Below are positions 17,259 through 26,482 of a DNA stretch of 64,000 nt, one piece after another. The notes under the pieces are model-generated. The model did no database searches. It was not told the origin of the DNA and was given only the letters and a program-made list of their open reading frames with translations. Position 1 is the first letter of the stretch, and every line of letters begins with the position of its first letter. The translations under genes were made by a program, and so were the position numbers. Source of the DNA: Sedimentibacter saalensis (GTDB lineage: Bacteria; Bacillota; Clostridia; Tissierellales; Sedimentibacteraceae); the NCBI RefSeq assembly GCF_007830175.1, contig NZ_VLKH01000001.1, forward strand, positions 124,001 to 188,000. Reading direction: 5' to 3'.

Positions 17259-17984
17259 CTATCTTACAAGCTTTTCAATTGAAAGGCAGTTCTTCAATTC
17301 ATAAAGTTTTTCCTTCAGCAATGGTTCAACGCCTTCAAGCCTGTATGCTACGTTTAATTCGCTGTATTTGTACACTCCAAGGGTGTGATAGGGCAAAAGT
17401 TCAACCTTTTTAACCATATCATCCGGAAATGTAATCACTTCCCTTTCAAATTCCCTCATGTTATTTAAGTTGTCATTTATTCCCGGCGTTACAACATGCT
17501 TTATCCAGATATCATTCTTATTTCTGATCAACGCTTCTTTGAATTCATTGTAACATCCTATATCCATACCTGTGATATCTTTGTACTTAATAGAATTTGA
17601 ATGCTTGATGTCAAGAATAACCAAATCTGTGTAATTGAGAATTTCTTCATAATCACCCATACCCACTCCTGCAGTGTCCAGAACCGTATGAATTCCTTCC
17701 CTTTTGCACAGCTTAAGACATTCCAGCAGGAACTCCGGCTGCATGAGAGGCTCTCCTCCTGAGAAGGTTACTCCTCCGTCATTAAATTTAAAATAGGGCT
17801 TGTATCTTTTGGCTTTCTCAACTATATTTTCAGATGTTGTACTTATTCCTTTTCTAAAGGCCCAGGTGTCAGGATTGTGGCAGTAGGCGCACCTTAGTCT
17901 GCAACCCTGAAAAAATACAACCATGCGTATACCGGGGCCGTCCAGAGTACCTAAAGTTTCTATTGAATGTATATTTCCCTGCAC
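17259..17984 (-). CDS. pflA: Pyruvate formate-lyase activating enzyme
   Basis: A 241-residue radical SAM enzyme with C28-x3-C32-x2-C35 binding the [4Fe-4S] cluster and the SGGEP motif near residue 77. It uses S-adenosylmethionine to generate the glycyl radical on PflB. The start is a GTG, 4 bp after the pflB stop, and its ribosome-binding site lies in the end of pflB. Only the cluster for SAM is present; there are no extra ferredoxin-type clusters, consistent with a PflA rather than a general glycyl-radical activase. Confidence 0.95.
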   Translation of the reverse strand: MQGNIHSIETLGTLDGPGIRMVVFFQGCRLRCAYCHNPDTWAFRKGISTTSENIVEKAKRYKPYFKFNDGGVTFSGGEPLMQPEFLLECLKLCKREGIHTVLDTAGVGMGDYEEILNYTDLVILDIKHSNSIKYKDITGMDIGCYNEFKEALIRNKNDIWIKHVVTPGINDNLNNMREFEREVITFPDDMVKKVELLPYHTLGVYKYSELNVAYRLEGVEPLLKEKLYELKNCLSIEKLVR

Positions 17985-17988
17985 TTCA

Positions 17989-20217
17989 TCACATCCTGTC
18001 GTGGAACGTCCTGCCTATAACATCCATCTGCTGTTCTCTTGTGAGCCTGTTGAAGTTAACAGCATATCCGGAAACACGTATTGTAAGATTTGGATATTTG
18101 TCCGGATTTTCCATTGCATCGTACAATGTGTGGCGGTTCATGACATTAACGTTTATGTGATGAGCATCTTGTACAAAATATCCATCCAGTATGTTTGCAA
18201 GGTTGTCTATTCTGTGCCTTTCAAGTTTTCCCAGAGTTTCGGGAACAACCGTGAATGTGTTTGATATTCCATCTTCGCACACATTTTTGTACTTTAATTT
18301 TGCCACTGAATTTAGAGATGCAAGTATGCCGCTTTTATCTCTTCCGTTCATTGGATTTGCTCCCGGAGCAAATGGCTCCCCTGATTTTCTTCCGTCAGGA
18401 GTGGCTCCTGTTTTCTTTCCATACACAACGTTTGAAGTGATTGTAAGAACCGAAAGTGTGTGGTGAGCGTTTCTGTATGTCTGGTGCTTCTTAAGCTCTT
18501 TTGAGAAAAATTCCAGTATTTCTTCTGCAATAATGTCAACTCTGTCATCGTCATTGCCGTACATGGGGAAATCCCCTTCAATTTTAAAGTCAACAGCTGT
18601 TCCGTCTTCATCTCTGATTGGTTTAACCTGTGCATACTTTATTGCGCTCAGAGAATCTGCAACTATGGAAAGACCTGCCACTCCAAATGCCATAAGCCTT
18701 CCAACATTATAGTCGTGAAGAGCCATGAGGCCTGCTTCATAGGCGTATTTGTCATGCATGTAATGGATTATGTTCATTGTGTTTACATAAAGTTCTGCAA
18801 CATATTCCATGACTTTTTTGTAGCTTTCCAGAACTTCTTCATAATTTAAAATTTCTGAATCGATTTTTTTAATGTTGTCAATGACCTTTATTTTACTTTT
18901 TTCATCAATGCCACCGTTTATGGACATCAAAAGAGATTTTGCAAGGTTGCATCTCGCTCCGAAAAACTGCATGTCCTTTCCAATCCTCATAGCTGAAACG
19001 CAGCATGCTATGCCGTAATCATCTCCGTGCATTGTACGCATTATATCGTCATTTTCATATTGAATGGCAGATGTTTCAATGGACATTTTTGTGCAGTACT
19101 TTTTAAACCCTTCCGGTAAATTGTTTGACCAAAGAACCGTCATGTTAGGTTCGGGAGCCGATGACAAATTAGTTAATGTGTGAAGAAATCTGAAAGTTGT
19201 CTTTGAAACCAGTGTCCTTCCGTCAAGACCCATTCCTCCAAGGGATTCTGTCACCCAGTTAGGGTCTCCTGCAAACAGTTCATTGTATTCAGGAGTCCTC
19301 AAATGTCTTACCATTCTCAATTTAAGCACAAACTGGTCTATGATTTCCTGAGCCTCTGTTTCACATAATGTTCCTTCACAAACATCTCTTTCAATGTAAA
19401 TGTCAAGAAACGTGCTCACTCTTCCCAGAGACATAGCTGCTCCATTGTTTTCCTTTACTCCTGCAAGATATCCAAAATACACAGCCTGTACAGCTTCCTT
19501 TGCATTTTCAGAGGGTCTTGATATGTCTGAGCCGTATTTTGCGGCCATTGACTTCATTTGTTTCAGAGCTCTTATTTGTTCCATAATTTCTTCTCTTGCC
19601 CTTATATTTTCTTCATTCATGGGCAAGGTTATATTACTATATTCTTCTTTTTTCTTTTCTATTAAAATATCTGTTCCGTAAAGGGCAACTCTTCTGAAAT
19701 CACCGATTATCCTACCTCTTCCGTATGCATCGGGTAGACCTGTTAAAAGCCCCACGCTTCTTGCATTTTTAATTTCAGGAGTGTATGCATCAAATACTCC
19801 TTGATTGTGAGTTTTTCTGTACTTGTGGAATACATCCAATAGTTCCTGAGGTGCAGTGTAACCGTAAGCTTCCAGGGACTGCTCAACCATCCTTATTCCT
19901 CCAAATGGATTAAGCATCCTTTTTAAAGGAGCATCTGTCTGAAATCCTACAATAATTTCATTTTGTTTATCCAGATATCCTGGAGCAAAATTATCAATTC
20001 CTGAAATGTGTTCAGTGTCAATATCAAGAACTCCCTTTTGAAGCTCTTCCTTCATGAGAGCAGATGCCTTTTGGAACAAGTTTCTTGTTCTTTCAGTTGG
20101 CATGCTTAAAAAATCTTCGTTTCCTTCATAGGGCTTATAGTTTTTCTGTATAAAATCCCTTACATCAATTTCCTTTGTCCAGTTGCCACCTTTAAAACTT
20201 TTCCATGCTTCTTTCAT
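17989..20217 (-). CDS. pflB: Formate C-acetyltransferase (pyruvate formate-lyase)
   Basis: A 742-residue glycyl radical enzyme converting pyruvate and CoA to acetyl-CoA and formate. The catalytic cysteine pair is C405-C406 in GIACCVSAM, and the radical glycine is G717 in RVSGYAVNF. Length and both sites are those of true PFL, not of the dehydratase relatives. Besides energy metabolism, formate supplies one-carbon units for purine synthesis, which fits control by the ZTP riboswitch in its leader. Confidence 0.97.
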   Translation of the reverse strand: MKEAWKSFKGGNWTKEIDVRDFIQKNYKPYEGNEDFLSMPTERTRNLFQKASALMKEELQKGVLDIDTEHISGIDNFAPGYLDKQNEIIVGFQTDAPLKRMLNPFGGIRMVEQSLEAYGYTAPQELLDVFHKYRKTHNQGVFDAYTPEIKNARSVGLLTGLPDAYGRGRIIGDFRRVALYGTDILIEKKKEEYSNITLPMNEENIRAREEIMEQIRALKQMKSMAAKYGSDISRPSENAKEAVQAVYFGYLAGVKENNGAAMSLGRVSTFLDIYIERDVCEGTLCETEAQEIIDQFVLKLRMVRHLRTPEYNELFAGDPNWVTESLGGMGLDGRTLVSKTTFRFLHTLTNLSSAPEPNMTVLWSNNLPEGFKKYCTKMSIETSAIQYENDDIMRTMHGDDYGIACCVSAMRIGKDMQFFGARCNLAKSLLMSINGGIDEKSKIKVIDNIKKIDSEILNYEEVLESYKKVMEYVAELYVNTMNIIHYMHDKYAYEAGLMALHDYNVGRLMAFGVAGLSIVADSLSAIKYAQVKPIRDEDGTAVDFKIEGDFPMYGNDDDRVDIIAEEILEFFSKELKKHQTYRNAHHTLSVLTITSNVVYGKKTGATPDGRKSGEPFAPGANPMNGRDKSGILASLNSVAKLKYKNVCEDGISNTFTVVPETLGKLERHRIDNLANILDGYFVQDAHHINVNVMNRHTLYDAMENPDKYPNLTIRVSGYAVNFNRLTREQQMDVIGRTFHDRM

Positions 20218-20242
20218 TGTTCCTCCTAAGAAATTGTCCAGG

Positions 20243-20338
20243 AATACAAAAAAACCACCTGGACGCAGCCCAGGCGGTCGACTTTTAAATTTTCACACTC
20301 CCTCGTGGTGACCCACAATTCCGCCAGTCATGTGATAA
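20243..20338 (-). promoter_or_regulatory. ZTP riboswitch (pfl motif) with overlapping terminator
   Basis: Minus-strand landmarks are GACTGGCGGAA, GTGGGTCACCACGAGGGAG and the conserved CCGCCTGGGC. CCGCCTGG also pairs with CCAGGTGG, followed by seven T (about 20250-20275), so the aptamer 3' part is the terminator 5' arm. ZTP or ZMP binding should prevent termination and raise pflB-pflA when 10-formyl-tetrahydrofolate is short. Confidence 0.9.
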
Positions 20339-20341
20339 CTC

Positions 20342-20370
20342 ATATTACATTAATTTATTTTTCTTGTCAA
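20342..20370 (-). promoter_or_regulatory. Promoter of the pfl operon
   Basis: Minus-strand TTGACA (20370-20365), 17-bp spacer, TAATAT (20347-20342), directly before the ZTP aptamer and just past the stop of the coiled-coil gene. Confidence 0.75.
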
Positions 20371-20375
20371 TATTT

Positions 20376-21311
20376 TTATGCATTTTCTATGATGCGGTTT
20401 ATTTGTTCTTCTATTTGGTTTATCATGAATTCTTCAGTTACTTTTTCCTCATACAGCTTAGACATAGCCTTATCTGTCTGATTTTTTATGTTCTTTACAG
20501 TATCAAGTGACTTACCTATGTCAGACAGCACTACCCAGTCATAAATGAGTCCATCAAAAAAATAATCAGCAAAAGTATCAAATGAAGTCACAGAAATTTC
20601 AGATCCTGTAATCATTATAATGTCAGAAATTTCTTTTTTGAAACGACTGAGCATTCTCTGAGATTCTTCAGCGTAATTTCTAGCCTCATCAACTGGACTT
20701 ATGTTTTCTGAAGCAGATCTCATAGTGCGTCCTTTAACATCTGTACCCCAACCTTCTGCTCTTTCAAGTTTGTAGATTGTATTTTCCACAGAATTCAAGG
20801 CTTCTTCTCCGGAAGCAATCGCCTCATCAATTTCCTTGATGTTTGCTTTCATGCCTTCCTTGCGTTTTATGAGCTTCTTAATCTCTTCTCCTGTTTCTTT
20901 TGCTTCAATGTGTATTTTTTCAAGCTTTTTGTTTATAAGTTCTTCATAGTCAGCTTCACAACCATCTATTTCAGCTATTTCGTCAACAAGCCTTTTTGAT
21001 TCTTCAGCAAGGTACTCAACATTATGTATGCACTGGTCATATCTGAGCCTGGCTTTCAACAGTTCCTGTCTTTCCTTTGTCTGATCTTCTTCCTTGTCTC
21101 CTAATATGGCGTAAAATAATGAAGTTGTATTAGTCGATTCAATTTTTAAAACATCCTGATTTTGCTTTTCAATGTCGCTTGCAAGTTTGTTCAACAGCAG
21201 CTTTTCTCTGATCATGTCCTGCTCTGTCTGTTTTAAAAGTCCCTTCAACTTATTCTTTTTCTGAATACATTCTTTCATGTAACTGATCTTTTCATTATAT
21301 TCGCAATGCAT
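20376..21311 (-). CDS. Coiled-coil protein of unknown function
   Basis: 311 residues from the ATG at 21311, which has AGGAG 8 nt upstream; the in-frame ATG 14 codons earlier has no such site. Residues about 1-210 are charged and helical with long heptad-like stretches; residues about 240-285 are more hydrophobic (VTSFDTFADYFFDGLIYDW). There is no signal peptide, no membrane helix and no catalytic motif that I recognise. It stands alone with its own sigma-A promoter, so it is probably a real cytoplasmic structural or regulatory protein. No function is proposed. Confidence 0.75.
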   Translation of the reverse strand: MHCEYNEKISYMKECIQKKNKLKGLLKQTEQDMIREKLLLNKLASDIEKQNQDVLKIESTNTTSLFYAILGDKEEDQTKERQELLKARLRYDQCIHNVEYLAEESKRLVDEIAEIDGCEADYEELINKKLEKIHIEAKETGEEIKKLIKRKEGMKANIKEIDEAIASGEEALNSVENTIYKLERAEGWGTDVKGRTMRSASENISPVDEARNYAEESQRMLSRFKKEISDIIMITGSEISVTSFDTFADYFFDGLIYDWVVLSDIGKSLDTVKNIKNQTDKAMSKLYEEKVTEEFMINQIEEQINRIIENA

Positions 21312-21386
21312 ATTAGTTTCTCCTTTGTATATCTGTTCATAGTCATATGTCAACCTAAACAGTATATCAGCTTCATAACTTTTTAA

Positions 21387-21415
21387 ATTATATCATACAT
21401 CAATTGTCTATTCAA
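21387..21415 (-). promoter_or_regulatory. Promoter of the coiled-coil gene
   Basis: Minus-strand TTGAAT (21415-21410), 17-bp spacer, TATAAT (21392-21387). Confidence 0.7.
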
Positions 21416-21513
21416 ACAGTTTTTAGCTTCTCAAAACAGGAATACGTTGCTAATTTTTTTGGCACTTTGCATGATTTAACAAAATATTTACATTGTTCTT
21501 AAAAATTATTTTG

Positions 21514-21542
21514 TTGAATATATTTATAACCTAATGTATAAT
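21514..21542 (+). promoter_or_regulatory. Promoter of the DUF1858 gene
   Basis: TTGAAT at 21514-21519, 17-bp spacer, TATAAT at 21537-21542. Confidence 0.75.
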
Positions 21543-21579
21543 GATATAAAGTATGTACTAACTAAAGGAGGAAATTGCA

Positions 21580-21765
21580 ATGGCTATTACAAAAGACATG
21601 GTAATCCGCGAAGTAATAAATGCAAGACCTGAAGCTGCTGAAATATTAATGGCTCACGGAATGGGATGCGTTGGATGTCCTGGAGCTCAAATGGAAACAT
21701 TAGAAGAAGCTGCAGCTGTTCATGGCATGAATCTTGATCATTTACTGGCTGCATTAAATAAATAG
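21580..21765 (+). CDS. DUF1858 redox-disulfide domain protein
   Basis: A 61-residue protein consisting only of a DUF1858 domain with the motif HGMGCVGCPGAQMETLEEAA. The two cysteines (C28 and C31, CVGC) match the domain often found with hybrid-cluster proteins and described as a redox disulfide domain. It starts after AAAGGAGG and has its own strong promoter and terminator, so it is expressed as a separate small protein. The partner is unknown and no hybrid-cluster protein is in the window. Confidence 0.9.
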   Translation: MAITKDMVIREVINARPEAAEILMAHGMGCVGCPGAQMETLEEAAAVHGMNLDHLLAALNK

Positions 21766-21770
21766 ATGCA

Positions 21771-21798
21771 AAAACCGGCTTCAAAAAGCCGGTTTTTT
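21771..21798 (+). terminator. Terminator of the DUF1858 gene
   Basis: AAAACCGGCTT and AAGCCGGTTTT form an 11-bp stem with a 4-nt loop and T-run. Confidence 0.92.
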
Positions 21799-21901
21799 AT
21801 TTGAAAAGCAATCAATTAAACAGCTGTTTCATGTTTGCTTATGATACTATTATTTACACATTTCAGATTGCTAGTATGTAAATTTTTGTTAATTGATCAT
21901 T

Positions 21902-22969
21902 TTAAAGTTTAAATTCTTTTTGATCTTCTCCCCATAGTTCTTCCTGCATGGCTTGAGAATGGCTGTCTGAAAATATTCCCGGTATTCCTCCTGTGTGCAG
22001 AAGCATTACATTTTTATCCTTGGATATTTTTCCCTCCTGAATCATTTCTATCATTCCTCTGAAAACTTTTCCAGTGTAGCATGCATCAAGAATTATTGCT
22101 TCTTCTCTTGCCATCATATACATGTATTTTCTTGTTACTGGATCCGGAATGTTGTAGGATATTCCAACATACCCTTCTTCAATCCACAAGTCGTCTCTTG
22201 AAACATCTATTCCCAGTTCAAGATAATCGCTTGTTTCTTGTATGTAATTAATTTTTTCCTGCAGTTCCTCTTCATTTTTGTGAGATATGCTTATTCCTAT
22301 TGGTTCAAAGCCGGCATTAAAATATTTTGCACCAAGGTACAATCCGCCGTATGTTCCCACTGAACCAAATCCAGTGAATACATAATCTATTTTTACTTTC
22401 ATTTCTTCAAGCTGGTCTTTTATTTCCTTTGCTGCCATGACATATCCTGCTGCTCCTAAGGGAGAACTTCCCCCTATGGGAATCATGTATACTTTTTCAC
22501 CCTGATCCTCATACATCTTAACTACTTCAGCAGTAGTTTTGTCCACAAGCTGCTTGTATTTATCTGCCTTTACGTCCGGCTTCTCATCCTTAAAACTTGT
22601 GTCGTCCATAAAAAACAAATCAGCGCCCATCATCTTGTCAAGAATCAGGTTTCCTGATGCTTTCTTTGGGGCAGGTCCATCCATTATAATTCCGCATTTG
22701 AGACCGAATCTGGCTGCCACAGCTGCAGTAAGCCTGCCGTGGTTCGTCTGCTGTCCTCCGTATGTAAGAAGGACTGTGCACTCCTTGTCCAAGGCATCCT
22801 TTAACAAGTAGTCTAACTTTCTAAGCTTGTTTCCTCCTGTTGCATATCCCGTAAGGTCATCTCTCTTGATGTATATATTAATGCCGTATTTTTTGCTTAA
22901 GTTTTCAAGCTTGTGAATTGGTGTGTTGTAAAAACCCGTAGTTATCTTTTCCATATTTTCCAGCTTCAT
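21902..22969 (-). CDS. D-cysteine desulfhydrase / ACC deaminase family PLP enzyme
   Basis: A 355-residue fold-type II PLP enzyme. YIKRDDLTGYATGGNKLRKLDYLL contains the PLP lysine (in GGNKLRK, near residue 48), and YGGQQTNHGR follows. Relatives break down D-cysteine to pyruvate, ammonia and sulfide, or open aminocyclopropane carboxylate. The closest-looking group is annotated as D-cysteine desulfhydrase, but the substrate cannot be proven by eye. AGGAGG precedes ATG. A 120-bp hairpin-forming leader separates it from the upstream redoxin gene on the same strand. Confidence 0.88.
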   Translation of the reverse strand: MKLENMEKITTGFYNTPIHKLENLSKKYGINIYIKRDDLTGYATGGNKLRKLDYLLKDALDKECTVLLTYGGQQTNHGRLTAAVAARFGLKCGIIMDGPAPKKASGNLILDKMMGADLFFMDDTSFKDEKPDVKADKYKQLVDKTTAEVVKMYEDQGEKVYMIPIGGSSPLGAAGYVMAAKEIKDQLEEMKVKIDYVFTGFGSVGTYGGLYLGAKYFNAGFEPIGISISHKNEEELQEKINYIQETSDYLELGIDVSRDDLWIEEGYVGISYNIPDPVTRKYMYMMAREEAIILDACYTGKVFRGMIEMIQEGKISKDKNVMLLHTGGIPGIFSDSHSQAMQEELWGEDQKEFKL

Positions 22970-22981
22970 ATATCCTCCTAA

Positions 22982-23083
22982 AATTGCCGCGCTTCCCTAA
23001 AGTTAAGGCCGAACACTCGTTTTATATAAAAAGGCTTTCCTGATTCATAAAAACTGAGGGCAGCGCTAGGCATACCCTTCCAT
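22982..23083 (-). ncRNA. Hairpin-forming leader of unknown class
   Basis: On the minus strand TGCC-TA-GCGC-TG-CCCT is matched about 65 nt later by AGGG-AA-GCGC-GGCA, with an inner GGAAAGCC...GGCCTT pairing. The elongated imperfect hairpin ends just before the AGGAGG of the desulfhydrase gene. There is no T-run typical of a terminator. It matches no riboswitch class I know; an unrelated structured RNA (6S-like hairpin) or a processing site is possible. Confidence 0.4.
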
Positions 23084-23091
23084 AATGATTG

Positions 23092-23316
23092 TTATAACAA
23101 TTCGTCCAACTTGCTCTTGTTGAATCCCACAACAACATCTTCATCAATCATAATTACAGGAACACCCATGTATCCCATGGAAATGAGCTCTTTTTTAGCA
23201 GCCTGGTCTGTTGAAACATTTTTTTCCTCGTACTCATATCCTTTTTCTTTCAAGTATTCCTTTGCAGCAGTACAATTAGAACATGTATTGCTTGAATAAA
23301 TTTTTATATTTTTCAT
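23092..23316 (-). CDS. Glutaredoxin-like small redoxin
   Basis: A 74-residue protein with the active-site CSNC (C12-C15) and the cis-proline segment MGVPVIMIDED, as in NrdH-type or Uxx-star-type redoxins. It should reduce disulfides in the cytoplasm. AGGAGG precedes ATG. It is upstream of the desulfhydrase gene on the same strand, possibly in one transcript. Confidence 0.9.
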   Translation of the reverse strand: MKNIKIYSSNTCSNCTAAKEYLKEKGYEYEEKNVSTDQAAKKELISMGYMGVPVIMIDEDVVVGFNKSKLDELL

Positions 23317-23473
23317 ACTAGCCTCCTGTATTTTGTAATTTTATCACTATTAATTGTAAGTAATTTTAACATAAATTATGCCAAAACTCCATAATTTAAT
23401 TATAATTTTTTCACAAAATGAACTCTGCGGAATAAAATAAACTATGCGCATTATATATGAAAGGAATGATTAA

Positions 23474-24343
23474 ATGAAAGAATGTACTATTTCTATAGAT
23501 GCTCCGGACAAAATACTGAAAGGAGCAGGTATTCCTGACAGTTCATTTGTTCCATCAGGCATTTACAATATTAAAATCAAATTTTCGAACACCGGTGAAA
23601 ATTCTAAAATTTGCTCCTTCAGCTCAACATTAGGAAACGGAATAAGATACCTGAAAAACTTCAGCCTGGAAGGACCGGATGAATCCTTAAAAAGCAAGTT
23701 AATTGTGGTTGAGCCCAACGCCCTGCTTGGAAATAACAATTGTATAATTTTTGCTAATAACTTCATTTTATCCCCCGGTTCAACAAATGTCCTCTCATTT
23801 AATGTTGCTCTCTGCGACAGATATACTACAGGTAGCGTTGAAAATTCCGGTGATAAAATACCTCATAAAGAAAAAATAAACTTCTTTGCCCATTTAATAG
23901 AAGGAGAAAATGTTGATTCCTGCAGTGCTTCATCATCTGCTCACGATTATGAAATGAAAGTTATGTGCCAGGAAGAAAACATAAAGCCCGGAGAAACCAC
24001 AAAGTTTTATGTCCACTGCTGCACAGGACAATATGATGTTGCAAGAAGCGTATACATAAGGAGCATTTTAGACGACGGGCTTGAGTTTGTTGCTGATTCA
24101 TGCAACTTAGAACCAAGAAATGTCTACAAGTTCAATGGAAAGACTGTTATTAAATGGGATGTGGGAACACTTCAGCCTTCAGAAACAAGACGCATAGGAT
24201 ACATGGTTAAACTCAGAAGTGATTTTAATAAAGAGTCTGGAACCATGCTTAGAAACAAGCTGAATTCAAACTGCATAAACAACTCAGAGTACACACAATG
24301 CCCATCTAGCTGTTCTTACAGCCTCAGAGTGATTAATACATAA
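23474..24343 (+). CDS. Protein with DUF11-like beta repeats, unknown function
   Basis: 289 residues without signal peptide or membrane helix. Two segments resemble DUF11-type beta sandwiches: residues about 1-125 (FVPSGIYNIKIKFSNTGEN) and about 155-285 (NIKPGETTKFYVHC, DGLEFVADSC, IKWDVGTLQPSETRRIGYMV). It contains about ten cysteines, mostly in the second half. Such repeats are usual in surface or spore-surface proteins, so a spore-layer role is possible but not shown. No recognised partner. Confidence 0.65.
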   Translation: MKECTISIDAPDKILKGAGIPDSSFVPSGIYNIKIKFSNTGENSKICSFSSTLGNGIRYLKNFSLEGPDESLKSKLIVVEPNALLGNNNCIIFANNFILSPGSTNVLSFNVALCDRYTTGSVENSGDKIPHKEKINFFAHLIEGENVDSCSASSSAHDYEMKVMCQEENIKPGETTKFYVHCCTGQYDVARSVYIRSILDDGLEFVADSCNLEPRNVYKFNGKTVIKWDVGTLQPSETRRIGYMVKLRSDFNKESGTMLRNKLNSNCINNSEYTQCPSSCSYSLRVINT

Positions 24344-24367
24344 TTATAACAAAACTATTGATTAACA

Positions 24368-24393
24368 CGGGCGGACACAAGGTCCGCCCCTAC
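24368..24393. repeat. R2 repeat, single half-element
   Basis: CGGGCGGACACAAGGTCCGCCCCTAC: an R2 right half with hairpin GGGCGGAC/GTCCGCCC. It lies between convergent genes, inside possible complementary arms CAAAACT (24349) and AGTTTTG (24427). Confidence 0.8.
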
Positions 24394-24436
24394 AATTTAC
24401 AGAATTCAAAATTTGAATACATAACAGTTTTGAAAT

Positions 24437-26407
24437 TTATTTATTTCCTAGAACTATGCTGTAATAATCATCGTCCAGAATTTTCGCTGCATATTTAAAC
24501 TTATCTTTTACCTTGGAAGATATTTCTTCCACATAAGAATCATTTATGTTTTGACCTTCCTTCACAGCTGAGATTCCCGTCTTTGCATCAAAATATACCT
24601 TATCAGTTACCCAGCTTCTGTCAGAAAACATTACAAGAGGCTGAGAATCGGACAATATATCGCTTCCCATAAGAAGCCTTGAGTCATATTCAACACCCAT
24701 GAGGTTGGACAATGTTGGTATGATGTCCAGACTTGAACATGTCTTGTTTATTTCTACTGGCTCCATTCCTTCAGACCAAAGGATAAAAATTCCCTTATAC
24801 AGATCAAACTCAGAACTTATTTCATGTCCCGCCAGCTCGCTTATTTCTGATTTTTCAAGACCGTATGGATAATGATCCGGGCTTATGGCAATGAGAGTGT
24901 CATCAGCTATTCCTTTTGCTTCAAGACTTTTTATCAATTTTTCCATTGCTCTGTCAAGCTCAATGTTGCAGGCAATGTAAGCCTTAACCCTTTCAGAATA
25001 AGGAAGATCTTCCACAAGTGCACGGTTCTTGCTTGCTATGAAATTTCCTGAAAATGTGTACTGTAAATGTCCGCTCACAGTCATATAGTATGTGTGAAAC
25101 GGCTGATTGTCTATATATTCGGGAATTGTAAGCTCCATCATCTCAATGTCTGACTCAGGCCATGTTTCAGTTACATCAAGTCCGTTTCCAAGGCCCTTGT
25201 ACTCATATCCAAGATTTGGATGAGACAAGTTTCTGAAATAGTAGTCAAAATAATGGTCGTGATAGGCATTTGCAGTATAGCCTATATTTTTAAGCTGATT
25301 TCCCATGGCAAAAGGCATGTAATTTTCGGAGGACTTATAAAAGCTCCATATTCCTTCCTTAGGCAGAAGGCTTGTGCATGCCACATACTCTCCGTCAGAG
25401 GTGCTCACTCCCCACAGAGGAGTGTAAAAGTCAGTGAATCTGAAACCTTCCTGCTGCATTTTGTACAGGGTGGGAGTAAGCTTCTCATCCACTGCATATG
25501 GAGAAAAACCTTCGGCAGTTATCATTATTAAATTTTTACCCTTGAACATTCCTGTGTATTTATTTTTTTCAGTGGGCTTTAAGTTACCGAAATATTCATG
25601 CATTGCTCTGATTTCCTTGTTGCCTTCAACGGAGGCTAATTCTGCAAAATCAATATCCATGACGTTGTATTCAGCTTCCGCCTCATCTTCAACAATTGGA
25701 TTTTTTTCCTCTGAATTTGTCTCATCAGGTACTTCTTTTTTCACTACCGGTTCGGATTCGCTGGCGAAAACCTCTGAATTTTTCAGAATATTCTGAATAT
25801 CAAGCCTTCCTGTTGTAAGAAGGCCAAAACGGTCAATAGAATCCACCACCAAAAATGTTTCCCTGTAAAGATATGAGGAACTTAACATTCCCTTGTCAGA
25901 AGATAAAACAAGCATTACAACAAAAATCTGCAGGCATAAGGCTGCTGCAGCAGAAAACTTTATGTTTCTTGAATTATTTTTCGGGAACTTCATTTTTTTA
26001 ACAAATATTAAAGACAATGCTGAAGGTATGAGCATAAGGATTAACATGTGAATATTTCTAAGCACTGCATCTTCAAGAACGTCCATAAATTGAGCAGCCT
26101 TCCCAGCTCCTATGAAAAAGTAAAGGCTTGCAAATGTTGAAAATATTTTAAAATAAGTCATCTGTGCTGCATAATAAAATGTGAGGATAGATGTAACTGC
26201 AACGTAGATGATTTTGTTCCATTTTTCACTGAATGCTGATGTTGCTATGAAAAAAACAATACCTGCTGGCAGAGAAAAAAGGCACATAAAAACATAGCCT
26301 GCATTAAAAACATTGTCATATGATGAGATTTTAAGAATTGTTTCAAAATAGACAATCATTGCAGGAAAAAACAATATTCGCGCTATTTTTTTCAAATGAT
26401 CATTCAA
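24437..26407 (-). CDS. LtaS-family membrane sulfatase/phosphoglycerol transferase
   Basis: 656 residues. Residues about 1-175 hold five hydrophobic segments, then a Glu-rich linker (about 210-245), then an alkaline-phosphatase-like extracellular domain. The nucleophile is T336 in GVSTSDGEY; SPDHYPYG and SLDIIPTLSNLMG supply further family landmarks. LtaS enzymes build polyglycerolphosphate lipoteichoic acid; other members are phosphoethanolamine or sulfate-ester enzymes, so the precise reaction is open. The reading frame begins at a TTG codon. Confidence 0.87.
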   Translation of the reverse strand: MNDHLKKIARILFFPAMIVYFETILKISSYDNVFNAGYVFMCLFSLPAGIVFFIATSAFSEKWNKIIYVAVTSILTFYYAAQMTYFKIFSTFASLYFFIGAGKAAQFMDVLEDAVLRNIHMLILMLIPSALSLIFVKKMKFPKNNSRNIKFSAAAALCLQIFVVMLVLSSDKGMLSSSYLYRETFLVVDSIDRFGLLTTGRLDIQNILKNSEVFASESEPVVKKEVPDETNSEEKNPIVEDEAEAEYNVMDIDFAELASVEGNKEIRAMHEYFGNLKPTEKNKYTGMFKGKNLIMITAEGFSPYAVDEKLTPTLYKMQQEGFRFTDFYTPLWGVSTSDGEYVACTSLLPKEGIWSFYKSSENYMPFAMGNQLKNIGYTANAYHDHYFDYYFRNLSHPNLGYEYKGLGNGLDVTETWPESDIEMMELTIPEYIDNQPFHTYYMTVSGHLQYTFSGNFIASKNRALVEDLPYSERVKAYIACNIELDRAMEKLIKSLEAKGIADDTLIAISPDHYPYGLEKSEISELAGHEISSEFDLYKGIFILWSEGMEPVEINKTCSSLDIIPTLSNLMGVEYDSRLLMGSDILSDSQPLVMFSDRSWVTDKVYFDAKTGISAVKEGQNINDSYVEEISSKVKDKFKYAAKILDDDYYSIVLGNK

Positions 26408-26482
26408 GATTATACTTCTTTCTGGTTATTTTTTAGTTGCTGCTCCGACTATTTCGTGATTATTGAGTCAGAGCAGCATATT

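Noticed and set aside
21460-21472. TTGGCACTTTGCA upstream of the DUF1858 gene as a sigma-54 promoter
   Set aside because: GG and GC are only 8 bp apart instead of 12, and a good sigma-A promoter lies at 21514-21542.
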